Positions 16,615 through 25,361 of a stretch of 35,170 nucleotides of DNA are shown here, piece by piece. The notes below the pieces were generated by a model. That model saw only the letters and a program-made list of their open reading frames with translations, did not search any database and was not told where the DNA came from. This stretch comes from an uncultured Lachnospiraceae bacterium (GTDB lineage: Bacteria > Bacillota > Clostridia > Lachnospirales > Lachnospiraceae), in contig CANSTU010000035.1 of NCBI GenBank assembly GCA_947650005.1, positions 1-35,170 of the forward strand. Reading direction: 5' to 3'. Each line of letters opens with the position of its first letter. The first letter of the stretch is position 1. Both the position numbers and the translations under genes were made by a program.

Positions 16615-18024
16615 ATGGAAGAAAAAGAGACCGCAGGTTCCGATCTGCCGTCCTTTGGCATGAGGGATAAGCTGGGGTATATGTTCGGTGATTTCGGGAA
16701 TGATTTCACATTCCTGCTTTCATCGGGTTTTATGTTGAAGTTTTACACGGACGTGATGGGGATACCGGGCGGCGTGGTTGGAATTTTGATGATGGCGGCG
16801 CGTTTCGTGGATGCGGTGACGGACGTGACTATGGGGCAGATCGTGGACCGCTCAAAGCCTACCAAAGACGGGAAGTTCCGACCCTGGATACGGCGTATGT
16901 GCGGGCCGGTGGCGATCAGTTCCTTTCTGATCTATCAGTCTGGATTTGCGGATATGTCCTATGGTTTCCGGTTGTTCTGGATGGTGATCACCTATATTCT
17001 GTGGGGCTCCATCTTCTACACTTCCATCAATATCCCCTATGGCTCCATGGTATCCGCGATCAGCGCGGACCCTGAGGAACGGGCCAGCCTGTCTACCTGG
17101 CGGACTATTGGGGCTACATTGGCCGGGTTGATCATTGGCACCGGGACGCCTATTGTAGCCTACGTGGTAGTGGACGGGAACACCGTATTGGACGGCGGGC
17201 GGATGACGATCATCGCCGGGATATTTTCGGTGTGTGCCATTATCTGCTATTTGCTGTGTTTTACCTTGGTGCGGGAGCGCGTCCCGGTCCCGGCTTCGGA
17301 TCGAAAGATAGAGCCGGGGAAGCTGGTGGCGGGGCTGCTTGGGAACAGGGCGCTTTTGGGAATAATTGCGGCGGCAATCCTGCTGCTGCTGGCTATGTTG
17401 GGCATGCAGGGGATGGCGGGCTACGTGTTTCCGAACTATTACGGTTCTGCTGAGGCTCAATCCCTTTCTTCCCTTCTGGGAAGCGTGGTGGTGCTAGCAG
17501 TATGCGCGCCCTTTGCCGCTCGCCTCTCCGCACGTTTTGGGAAAAAGGAGCTGTCGGTGGCCTCCTGCGGTGCGGGTGCGGCTGTTTATGCCCTGTGCCT
17601 GTTTGTGAGGCCGCAGAATCCCTATGTATATGTGGGGTTCTTCGTTTTGGCGAATATCGGGATCGGCTTTTTCAATACGATCATTTGGGCGATGATCACG
17701 GATGTGATCGACGATGCCCAGGTACGGAATGGCGTCCGGGAAGACGGGACCATCTACTCCGTCTATTCCTTTGCCCGCAAGGTGGGCCAGGCCTTTTCAT
17801 CGGGCATGGTGGGGGCGCTTTTAAGCCTGATCGGTTACAATCAGGATACGGCCTTTGATCCTGGTGTGACGCTTTGGATTTTCCGGATTTCCTGCATCGT
17901 GCCGGCGGTGGGGCTTCTTGCGGTGGCGCTGGTGCTGGCTTTTGTATATCCCTTGGATCGGAGCAGGGTGGAGGAAAATACTGCCATTCTGGAGCAAAGA
18001 AGAGGAGAGGGGACGTCCCGGTAA
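16615..18024 (+). CDS. GPH-family sugar:cation symporter (MFS), second copy
   Basis: A 469-residue membrane transporter of about 12 segments and a distant paralogue of the one at 12122. The GPH signature is present near residues 60-90: RFVDAVTDVTMGQIVDRSKP with DGKFRPW. A conserved loop with GLYxx-like character is replaced by FGDFGNDFTF at the N-terminus, typical of the family start. It lies between GH2 and GH3 genes, so its cargo is probably the substrate of one or both. Sequence divergence from the first transporter suggests a different substrate. GGAAAGGAG lies about 14 bases upstream, with AAGGGAA nearer. The 3' end is followed by about 260 bp of degenerate repeats before the GH3 gene. 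Confidence 0.9.
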   Translation: MEEKETAGSDLPSFGMRDKLGYMFGDFGNDFTFLLSSGFMLKFYTDVMGIPGGVVGILMMAARFVDAVTDVTMGQIVDRSKPTKDGKFRPWIRRMCGPVAISSFLIYQSGFADMSYGFRLFWMVITYILWGSIFYTSINIPYGSMVSAISADPEERASLSTWRTIGATLAGLIIGTGTPIVAYVVVDGNTVLDGGRMTIIAGIFSVCAIICYLLCFTLVRERVPVPASDRKIEPGKLVAGLLGNRALLGIIAAAILLLLAMLGMQGMAGYVFPNYYGSAEAQSLSSLLGSVVVLAVCAPFAARLSARFGKKELSVASCGAGAAVYALCLFVRPQNPYVYVGFFVLANIGIGFFNTIIWAMITDVIDDAQVRNGVREDGTIYSVYSFARKVGQAFSSGMVGALLSLIGYNQDTAFDPGVTLWIFRISCIVPAVGLLAVALVLAFVYPLDRSRVEENTAILEQRRGEGTSR

Positions 18025-18035
18025 AGTTGGAAAAG

Positions 18036-18262
18036 GCTGAAAGAAGGAAGCCATTAACCGCCCTGCTTGGTGCGTGAGCCAAAGCGGGCAGGCGTGAGCG
18101 AGTTACAAAGAAGGGAGCCATCAATCGCCCTGTTTGGTGAGTGAGCGAGTTACAAAGAGGGGAGCCATCAATCGTCCTGTTTGATGAGTGAGCGAGGCTG
18201 AAAGAAGGAAACTTTGAACCGCCCTGATCGGCATGCGCGTCAAAGCTCATGTATATGGGAGC
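18036..18262 (+). repeat. Degenerate tandem repeats upstream of GH3
   Basis: Four related units start at about 18050, 18117, 18164 and 18211, spaced 67, 47 and 47 bp. They share a GCCATNAAYCG(C/T)CCTG box followed by GTGAGNGAG. The flanking CTGAAAGAAGG and the 67-bp first spacing match the array at 1-152. The last unit ends GTATATGGGAG at the position where other copies have AGATGGGAG. Here the hairpin pairing is mostly lost, and the GH3 gene uses its own AGGAGG at 18271 instead. Confidence 0.75.
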
Positions 18263-18287
18263 AAATATAGAAGGAGGAAGGCTGTAA

Positions 18288-20063
18288 ATGGTGAATATGA
18301 AGGAAAAGCCCTTTTATTTGTCCGACGAGGATTGTAAGTGGGTGGAGGATACCATCGCAGGCATGACGGTGGATGAAAAGATTGGGCAGCTGTTTTTTAA
18401 CATGGGTTCCAGCCGCGAGGAAGATTATCTGAAGATGACGGTGGAGAAGTACCATATCGGCGGAATCCGTTACAACCCTGCTACGGCGGACGATGTGTAT
18501 GAGCAGAACCGTATCCTGCAGGAGAACAGCAAGATCCCTCTCATCATCGCCTGCAACACGGAGAACGGCGGGGACGGCGCCTGTGTGGATGGTACCACAA
18601 TAGGCTGTCAGACCAAGATAGGAGCCACTGGAAACGTGGAATATGCCTATAACCTGGGTTATATGTCCAACAAGGAAGCTGCGGCCATTGGCTGCAACCT
18701 GTCCTTTGCGCCGGTGAGTGATATTCTCTATAATTGGGAAAACCCGGTAATCGGACTTCGTACCTATGGGAACGATGTGGACCGGGTGGCTGGGATGACC
18801 AAGGCATACCTGGATGGCGCCCATGCAAATCCGGGTTTCTGCTGTGCGGCAAAGCACTTCCCGGGGGATGGGATCGACTTTCGTGACCAGCATGTGGCCA
18901 ACAGCGTTAATACGTTTAGCTGCGAAGAGTGGGATGCCACTTTTGGAAAGGTATATCAGAATCTGATCGACAACGGGTTGGAGGCCATCATGGCAGGGCA
19001 TATCATGCAGCCCGCCTATACCAGATATTTTAATCCGGATATCAAGGATGACGATATTATGCCAGCCACCCTTTGCCCGGAGCTGATCGACGGGCTTCTG
19101 AGGAAGAAGATGGGCTTCAACGGCATGGTTTTGACCGACGCATCCCATATGGTGGGGATGACCTGCCGTATGAAGCGCCGTGACGTACTTCCGGCTGCCA
19201 TCGCAGCGGGAATCGATATGTTCCTGTTCTTTAATGATATGGATGAGGATTTTGCCAGCATGAAGCAGGGATATCTGGACGGACGGATCAGCGAAGAACG
19301 TCTGGACGACGCTCTGCATCGTATCCTGGCTCTGAAAGCGCATATGGGCTTGCATCGGAAGGCTGCCAAAGAGATCATGCCCAAGAGGGAAGCAGTTCAT
19401 GATGTGGTAGGCTGTGCGGAACACAAGGCGATGCAGAAAGAGATTGCAGAAGCTGCCATTACTCTGGTAAAATATAAAGACGAGGATGTGCTTCCCCTTA
19501 TACCGGATCGATATAAACGCATCATGATTGTCTATGTAAAAGGTCTGGAGGCGCCGGGCCTGGGCAGCCTGATGGGGGCGAATAAGGTATCTCCGGCACA
19601 GAAACTGAAAGAGAAGCTGGAGGAAAAGGGATTTGAAGCTTTCATTTTTGAGAGCCCCATTCAGAAGATGATGAAGCAGATGCAGGAAGGCGGCAAGCCG
19701 GATATCAACCTGTATTTTGCAGGAAAGGATACCATCAGCGATTTCGTGGGAAAACAGGATCTGATCATTACCCTGGTGGATATCGCGGGCGGCTTCCAGC
19801 CAGTGGCGCGCCCTGCTTTCGGGATGACCAAGGGCGGCGGCGAGATCCCTTGGTATGTGCACGAGCTTCCGGTCATCGTGATCGGTACGAAGCAGCCTTT
19901 CGTGCTGGCGGATATCCCGCAGGCGCGTACCTATATCAATACTTATGATTCCCTGGACACCACCCTGGATGCTCTGGTGGAGAAATTGATGAAGGGAAAG
20001 GAGGCCTTTGTGGGCCATGATCCGGTGGATTCCTATTGCGGCGTGTGGGACACCAGGTTATAG
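18288..20063 (+). CDS. GH3 glycoside hydrolase with unusual active-site loop
   Basis: A 591-residue, probably cytoplasmic, GH3 enzyme. The N-terminal barrel has MTVDEKIGQLFF, IPLIIACNTENGG, NLSFAPVSDI and the putative nucleophile Asp284 in VLTDASHM. The loop at 189-202 reads KHFPGDGIDFRDQH. In NagZ-type beta-N-acetylhexosaminidases the matching motif is KH(F/I)PGHG-X4-D(S/T)H, so the layout and final histidine are kept while the first histidine is aspartate and S/T is glutamine. Unlike NagZ, a second alpha/beta domain follows (about 390-585), as in glucosidase-type and two-domain Firmicute GH3 enzymes. Substrate is therefore open: N-acetylglucosaminide, glucoside or glucuronide. AGGAGG 12 bases upstream supports the start; ATG 18297 is an alternative. 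uxuA follows after 81 bp. Confidence 0.88.
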   Translation: MVNMKEKPFYLSDEDCKWVEDTIAGMTVDEKIGQLFFNMGSSREEDYLKMTVEKYHIGGIRYNPATADDVYEQNRILQENSKIPLIIACNTENGGDGACVDGTTIGCQTKIGATGNVEYAYNLGYMSNKEAAAIGCNLSFAPVSDILYNWENPVIGLRTYGNDVDRVAGMTKAYLDGAHANPGFCCAAKHFPGDGIDFRDQHVANSVNTFSCEEWDATFGKVYQNLIDNGLEAIMAGHIMQPAYTRYFNPDIKDDDIMPATLCPELIDGLLRKKMGFNGMVLTDASHMVGMTCRMKRRDVLPAAIAAGIDMFLFFNDMDEDFASMKQGYLDGRISEERLDDALHRILALKAHMGLHRKAAKEIMPKREAVHDVVGCAEHKAMQKEIAEAAITLVKYKDEDVLPLIPDRYKRIMIVYVKGLEAPGLGSLMGANKVSPAQKLKEKLEEKGFEAFIFESPIQKMMKQMQEGGKPDINLYFAGKDTISDFVGKQDLIITLVDIAGGFQPVARPAFGMTKGGGEIPWYVHELPVIVIGTKQPFVLADIPQARTYINTYDSLDTTLDALVEKLMKGKEAFVGHDPVDSYCGVWDTRL

Positions 20064-20077
20064 GAAGGGTTTTCATT

Positions 20078-20106
20078 CATGCCGGGCGGAACTGCCGTCC
20101 GGCATG
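20078..20106. other. Strong intergenic hairpin between GH3 and uxuA
   Basis: CATGCCGGGCGG pairs with CCGTCCGGCATG (12 bp, one G-U) around a five-base loop. No T run follows, so it is more likely an mRNA processing or stability element than a terminator. The spacing to the ribosome binding site of uxuA leaves translation free. Confidence 0.6.
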
Positions 20107-20144
20107 AGCAGATAAGATGTTAACAGAAAGGAAGGAAATCGATT

Positions 20145-21221
20145 ATGGAAATGACACTCAGATGGTACGGATCGAAATTTGACACCGTAACCCTAAAGCA
20201 GATCCGCCAGATCCCCGGCGTAACGGGCGTGATCACAACCTTGTATGATACCCAGCCCGGCGAGGTGTGGAGCAGGGAGAGGATCCGCGCCCTGAAGGAT
20301 GAGGTGGAGGCAGCGGGCCTGCACATCGCTGGAATCGAGAGCGTGAACATCCATGATGCCATCAAGACAGGCGCGCCGGAGCGGGATCAGTACATCGCAA
20401 ACTACATTGAGACGCTGAAGAACCTGGGCGAAGAAGGTCTGCATCTGGTATGCTATAACTTCATGCCTGTGTTTGACTGGACCAGAACGGAGTTAGCCAG
20501 AATGCGTCCGGATGGCTCCACGGTGCTGGCTTACACGCAGGAGGCGGTGGATGCCTTGGATCCCGAGAAGATGTTTGAATCCATCGCAGGGGATATGAAT
20601 GGGACGGTCATGCCCGGATGGGAGCCGGAGCGCATGGAGCACGTAAAGGAGTTATTCGAGACGTATAAGGGCATCGACGACGAGCGCCTTTTTGAAAATC
20701 TGAAATACTTCCTGGAAAAGATTATGCCCGTGTGTGACGAGTACGATATCAACATGGCCATCCATCCCGACGATCCTGCCTGGAGCGTATTCGGGTTGCC
20801 CAGGATCATTATTAACAAGACGAACATTCTGCGTATGATGAAGATGGTGGATAATCCGCACAACGGCGTGACCTTCTGTTCCGGTTCCTATGGCACCAAC
20901 CTGGAAAACGACCTGCCGGACATGATCCGCTCCCTGGAAGGCAGGATTCACTTTGCCCATGTTCGTAATTTGAAATTCCATACGCCCACCAACTTCGAGG
21001 AATCGGCCCATCTGTCCTCAGATGGAACCTTTGATATGTATGAGATCATGAGGGCTTTATATGAAACCGGCTTTACGGGCCCCATCCGTCCGGATCATGG
21101 GCGTATGATCTGGGACGAGGTCGCCATGCCCGGCTATGGGCTCTACGACCGTGCCTTGGGCGCGACCTACTTAAACGGTCTGTGGGAAGCGATTGATAAG
21201 GCGGCAAAGGCGAAGAAATAA
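20145..21221 (+). CDS. uxuA: Mannonate dehydratase
   Basis: A 358-residue cytoplasmic enzyme that dehydrates D-mannonate to 2-keto-3-deoxy-D-gluconate in hexuronate breakdown (EC 4.2.1.8). Family marks are LRWYGSKFDTVTLKQIRQIP at the N-terminus, GVITTLYDTQPGEVW, ESVNIHDAIK, VCYNFMPVFDWTRTEL, the metal-site region MAIHPDDPAWSVFGLPRII, FCSGSYG, HFAHVRNLK and the C-terminal IRPDHGRMIW. Length agrees with UxuA. AAGGAAGGAA lies upstream of the ATG. It is followed 147 bp later by uxuB, which makes its substrate from fructuronate. Regulator genes of the GntR type often found with uxuAB are absent here, so control must come from elsewhere. Confidence 0.96.
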   Translation: MEMTLRWYGSKFDTVTLKQIRQIPGVTGVITTLYDTQPGEVWSRERIRALKDEVEAAGLHIAGIESVNIHDAIKTGAPERDQYIANYIETLKNLGEEGLHLVCYNFMPVFDWTRTELARMRPDGSTVLAYTQEAVDALDPEKMFESIAGDMNGTVMPGWEPERMEHVKELFETYKGIDDERLFENLKYFLEKIMPVCDEYDINMAIHPDDPAWSVFGLPRIIINKTNILRMMKMVDNPHNGVTFCSGSYGTNLENDLPDMIRSLEGRIHFAHVRNLKFHTPTNFEESAHLSSDGTFDMYEIMRALYETGFTGPIRPDHGRMIWDEVAMPGYGLYDRALGATYLNGLWEAIDKAAKAKK

Positions 21222-21231
21222 GAAGTTTGCG

Positions 21232-21270
21232 GCAGATTCTATCCTGCCGCGGATGCAGGATAGAGTCTGC
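21232..21270. other. 16-bp intergenic hairpin between uxuA and uxuB
   Basis: GCAGATTCTATCCTGC pairs with GCAGGATAGAGTCTGC (one G-U) around a seven-base loop. No T run follows. TCTGCCGCGG/GGCAG-type sequence recurs over the next 70 bp and could form alternative pairings. Likely an intercistronic RNA structure. Confidence 0.65.
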
Positions 21271-21368
21271 GTTGGGATATTGTCTGCCGCGGGATTCAGA
21301 ATTCCTGTCTGCGGTAGGATTGTTCACGAAGACGCCGTCTTTGGCGGCAGAATGAGAGGTGGATTGAA

Positions 21369-22979
21369 ATGAAATTAGATGCACAGGGCTTAAAGGATAA
21401 GCAAAGCTGGGAAGCTGCCGGCTATTGCCTTCCTGCCTTTAACAGAGAAGCGGTGGCAGCGGCCACGAAAGAGAATCCTTTCTGGATCCATTTTGGCGCG
21501 GGAAACATTTTCAAGGCATTCCAGGCAAACGTGGTTCAGAAACTTTTGAATGAGGGCGTGCTTAATCGCGGCCTGGTGGTGGCAGAAGGTTTTGATTATG
21601 AGATCGTGGAGAAAATGAATCGTCCTCACGATGATTACAATATCCTCGTCACCCTGAAAGCGGATGGGACTGTGGATAAGACGGTGATCGGCAGCATCGT
21701 GGAATCCCTGGTGCTGGATTCCGAGGATGATATGCAGTTTGGCCGCCTGCGTGAGATTTTCCGTAAGGATTCCCTGCAGATGTGTACCTTTACCATCACA
21801 GAGAAGGGCTATAGCCTGGTGAACGGAAAAGGGGAAGTTCTCCCTGCGGTAGCAGCGGATTTTGAGGCGGGTCCCGACAAGCCTTCCAGTTATATCGGCA
21901 AGGTGGCTTCCCTGCTGTATTCCAGATACGAGGCAGGAGAGAAACCCATCGCTATGGTGAGCAATGACAACTGCTCCCACAACGGTGATAAGCTGTACAA
22001 TGCCATGAACGCCTTTGCAGAAAAATGGAAAGAGAACGGGAAAGCGGCTCCCGGCTTTGTGAGCTATATCAATGACAAGAGCAAGGTGTCCTTCCCTTGG
22101 ACCATGATTGACAAGATCACCCCTAGACCGGATGCTTCCGTGGAAAAGATCCTGAAGGAAGACGGTGTGGAAGGCCTGGAGCCTGTGATTACTTCCAAGA
22201 ACACCTATGTGGCTCCCTTTGTGAATGCGGAGGAATGCGAGTACCTGGTGATCGAGGACGAATTCCCTAACGGTAGGCCTGAACTGGAGAAGGGCGGCCT
22301 GATGTTCACCACCAGGGAAACTGTGGACAAAGTGGAGCGGATGAAGGTATGTACCTGCTTGAATCCTCTGCACACCGCTTTGGCCGTGTACGGCTGCCTG
22401 CTGGGTTATACCAAGATTTCTGACGAGATGAAGGATCCGGAGCTTGTGAAGCTGGTGGAGACCATCGGCTATGTGGAAGGGCTTCCGGTGGTGACCGATC
22501 CCGGCATCCTGAACCCGAAGGAATTCATCGATACGGTGCTCAAGGTACGCGTACCCAATCCGTTCATGCCGGATACGCCCCAGCGTATTGCAACCGATAC
22601 TTCCCAGAAGCTGGCTATTCGTTTCGGGGAAACCATTAAGGCATATCAGGCTTCCCTGAGTCTGAATGTGGACGACCTGAAGCTGATCCCTTTGGTATTC
22701 GCGGGATGGCTGCGTTATCTGATGGCTGTGGACGATACCGGAAAAGCCTTTGAGCTCAGCCCGGATCCCCTTGTGGATACCGTCCGTCCCTATGTGGCGG
22801 ATCTGGAACTGAAGGAGGGCCAGGATGTGGAGAGCAAAGTGGGGCCTGTGTTGAAGATGAAAGCTATCTTCGGCGTAGATCTCTATGAGGCTGGCCTGGC
22901 GGAAAAGGTTTGTGGGTATCTGCAGGAGCTGGCTGCAGGGCCTGGTGCTGTACGCGCAACGCTGAAAAAGTATGTATAG
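21369..22979 (+). CDS. uxuB: Fructuronate reductase, mannitol dehydrogenase family
   Basis: A 536-residue NAD-dependent polyol dehydrogenase of the long-chain mannitol dehydrogenase family. It would reduce D-fructuronate to D-mannonate. The N-terminal Rossmann part includes FWIHFGAGNIFKAFQANVVQ. The middle has VSNDNCSHNGDKLYNAM and FPWTMIDKITPRP, and the C-terminal helical domain has VCTCLNPLHTALAVYGCLLG and KLAIRFGETIKAY. Placement directly after uxuA makes fructuronate the expected substrate; mannitol or tagaturonate are less likely alternatives. The ATG follows GAGAGGTGG. UxaC and KDG kinase/aldolase genes, needed to finish the pathway, are not in the window. Confidence 0.93.
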   Translation: MKLDAQGLKDKQSWEAAGYCLPAFNREAVAAATKENPFWIHFGAGNIFKAFQANVVQKLLNEGVLNRGLVVAEGFDYEIVEKMNRPHDDYNILVTLKADGTVDKTVIGSIVESLVLDSEDDMQFGRLREIFRKDSLQMCTFTITEKGYSLVNGKGEVLPAVAADFEAGPDKPSSYIGKVASLLYSRYEAGEKPIAMVSNDNCSHNGDKLYNAMNAFAEKWKENGKAAPGFVSYINDKSKVSFPWTMIDKITPRPDASVEKILKEDGVEGLEPVITSKNTYVAPFVNAEECEYLVIEDEFPNGRPELEKGGLMFTTRETVDKVERMKVCTCLNPLHTALAVYGCLLGYTKISDEMKDPELVKLVETIGYVEGLPVVTDPGILNPKEFIDTVLKVRVPNPFMPDTPQRIATDTSQKLAIRFGETIKAYQASLSLNVDDLKLIPLVFAGWLRYLMAVDDTGKAFELSPDPLVDTVRPYVADLELKEGQDVESKVGPVLKMKAIFGVDLYEAGLAEKVCGYLQELAAGPGAVRATLKKYV

Positions 22980-23136
22980 AAGCCGATAGGCGATGAAGGA
23001 GAGGCTCCGGTTGTCCTGAAGTGTTTCGGGGCGGTCGGGGCCTTCATTTGACGGCGGACGAGGAATATGGAGGATGCCAGGAAGGGGTAAGGTGTGCGTA
23101 TCATCCCGGAGCTGGCCGCGGCATGAAAGGATTAAT

Positions 23137-25359
23137 ATGAGTATTTTATATCATGAAAACAGTAAAACGTTTCACTTATATAACGACAGGATCAGCTATA
23201 TCATGACCGTGATGCGCAATGGCCAGTTGGGGCAGTTATATTATGGGAAGCGGATCCGGGACCGGGAGGATTTTTCCCATTTCCTGGAAACCTGCGAAAG
23301 GCCGATGTCTTCTTGCATATATGATGACGGCAAGTCGTTTTCTCTGGAACACATCAGGCAGGAGTATCCGTCGTTCGGGACGACGGATTACCGCCAGGGT
23401 GCGGTGGAGGTACGTCAGGAAAATGGAAGCAGTATTTCAGAATTTATCTATCAGGGATATCGGATAGAAGAGGGAAAACCGGCGCTTGCTGCTCTGCCGG
23501 CCACCTATACGGAAAAGGCGGAAGAAGCGCAAACTTTGTTCGTTACCTTGGCGGACTCGGTAACGGGTGTGAGGGTGGAACTTCTGTATACGATTTTTGC
23601 CGAAGGCGGGGTTTTGGCGCGTAGCGCTCGGTTCTATAATGAGGGGGAGCAGACGATACGTCTGGGGCGGGCCATGAGCCTGTGTCTGGATCTGCCTGAC
23701 CGGGATTACATATGGCAGCAGCTTTCCGGATGTTGGGCCAGGGAGCGGCACATCTACAGCCGCAATCTGGAGCCGGGAATCACCTCCATCGGAAGTATGC
23801 GGGGCAATTCTTCCCATGAGCAGAATCCGTTTCTGGTGCTCAAAAGGCCTTTTGCAGATGAGAGGCAGGGGGAAGTGATCGGGATTTCTCTGATCTACAG
23901 CGGTAATTTCAGGATGCAGGCAGAGGTGGACGCCCATGATACGTTGCGGATTCTGGCAGGAATCGAACCGGACGCCTTTGAATGGAAGCTGGAATGCGGG
24001 GAGTCCTTCCAAACGCCGGAGGCCGTCATGGTATACACGGATCGAGGGTTGAACCATATGAGCCAGACTTTCCACAAGCTCTATCAGAAACGGCTGGCAA
24101 GGGGATACTGGAGAGATAGGGTTCGGCCGATCCTGAATAATAACTGGGAAGCGACCTATTTTGACTTTACGGAAGATCGGTTGATCGAGATCGCCTCCAA
24201 GGCAAAGGAATGCGGCGTGGAGCTCTTCGTGCTGGACGACGGCTGGTTTGGAGGCCGTAACGGAGAAAAGGCCGGTCTGGGCGATTGGAAGCCCAATCCT
24301 GAGCGGCTGCCCAATGGAATTAAGGGGCTGGCTGATCGGGTGGAAGGCCTGGGCATGCAATTTGGACTTTGGTTTGAGCCGGAGATGGTCAACAAGGATT
24401 CGGATTTATACAGGCAGCATCCCGACTGGATCCTGTCAACGCCCCAGCGCCGCCAGTCTCATGGAAGATTCCAGTATGTGCTGGACTTTTCCAGAAGAGA
24501 GGTGGTGGACGCCATCTATGAGCAGATGGCTGCGATTCTGCGGGAGGCAAAAGTGTCCTATATCAAATGGGATATGAACCGTAGCATTACGGAATGCTAT
24601 TCCACAGCATGGCCGGCGGACCAACAGGGGGAAATCTATCATAGGTATATTCTGGGCGTCTATGACCTTTATGAGCGTCTCACATCGGAGTTTCCTAAGG
24701 TGCTCTTTGAGTCCTGCGCCAGCGGCGGCGGACGTTTTGATCCGGGTATGCTTTATTATGCGCCCCAGGGCTGGACGAGCGACAACAGCGACGCGGTAGA
24801 ACGGCTGAAGATCCAGTACGGCACATCCCTGTGTTATCCCGTCAGCAGTATGGGAAGCCATGTTTCCGTAGTGCCGAACCATCAGGTTTTCCGGAATACG
24901 CCCCTGCATACCAGGGCAAATGTGGCATATTTCGGGACATTTGGCTATGAACTGGATTTAAACAGTCTGACAAAAGAAGAAACCGAGGAAGTGAAAGAGC
25001 AGATTGCCTTCATGAAAAAGTATAGGCAAGTGCTGCAGTTCGGCACATTTTACCGCCTGGAAAGCCCTTTTGGGGGGAATGAAGCCGCCTGGATGGTGGT
25101 GAGTGAGGATCGCAGGACTGCGCTGGTGGGTTGGTATCGGGTGCTGAACTGCGTCAACGGCAGGTATACGCGGCTGCGGCTGGAAGGATTGGATCCGTCC
25201 GCCTGCTACTGGGACAGGAGGAGCGGCCAGTGCCATTTTGGGGACGAACTGATGTATGCGGGGCTGATCACCAGCGACGAAACGGCAGGGCAGACGCCGG
25301 GAGGTGTGGAACCCTGCACCGATTTTGAGTCCAGGCTCTATGTGTTGGAGGTGGAATAG
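23137..25359 (+). CDS. Alpha-galactosidase, GH36
   Basis: A 740-residue cytoplasmic alpha-galactosidase expected to cleave melibiose, raffinose or alpha-galactosyl oligosaccharides. Residues 1-320 form the beta-sandwich domain. The TIM barrel begins at RPILNNNWEATYFDFTEDRL and LFVLDDGWFGGRN. The nucleophile is Asp479 in YIKWDMNR and the acid/base is Asp549 in GWTSDNSDA, with FESCASGGGRFDPG between them. This matches the approximately 700-740 residue bacterial GH36 group. The start at 23137 follows GAAAGG by six bases; the in-frame extension to 23074 shows no homology. It sits 157 bp after uxuB and two bases before the YitT-like gene. MelB-type GPH carriers transport melibiose, so one of the symporters may serve this enzyme. 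Confidence 0.95.
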   Translation: MSILYHENSKTFHLYNDRISYIMTVMRNGQLGQLYYGKRIRDREDFSHFLETCERPMSSCIYDDGKSFSLEHIRQEYPSFGTTDYRQGAVEVRQENGSSISEFIYQGYRIEEGKPALAALPATYTEKAEEAQTLFVTLADSVTGVRVELLYTIFAEGGVLARSARFYNEGEQTIRLGRAMSLCLDLPDRDYIWQQLSGCWARERHIYSRNLEPGITSIGSMRGNSSHEQNPFLVLKRPFADERQGEVIGISLIYSGNFRMQAEVDAHDTLRILAGIEPDAFEWKLECGESFQTPEAVMVYTDRGLNHMSQTFHKLYQKRLARGYWRDRVRPILNNNWEATYFDFTEDRLIEIASKAKECGVELFVLDDGWFGGRNGEKAGLGDWKPNPERLPNGIKGLADRVEGLGMQFGLWFEPEMVNKDSDLYRQHPDWILSTPQRRQSHGRFQYVLDFSRREVVDAIYEQMAAILREAKVSYIKWDMNRSITECYSTAWPADQQGEIYHRYILGVYDLYERLTSEFPKVLFESCASGGGRFDPGMLYYAPQGWTSDNSDAVERLKIQYGTSLCYPVSSMGSHVSVVPNHQVFRNTPLHTRANVAYFGTFGYELDLNSLTKEETEEVKEQIAFMKKYRQVLQFGTFYRLESPFGGNEAAWMVVSEDRRTALVGWYRVLNCVNGRYTRLRLEGLDPSACYWDRRSGQCHFGDELMYAGLITSDETAGQTPGGVEPCTDFESRLYVLEVE

Positions 25360-25361
25360 AT

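Noticed and set aside
18240-20018. Minus-strand ORF of 592 codons opposite GH3
   Set aside because: Nearly as long as the GH3 gene but shows no motif; GH3 catalytic motifs are clear on the plus strand.
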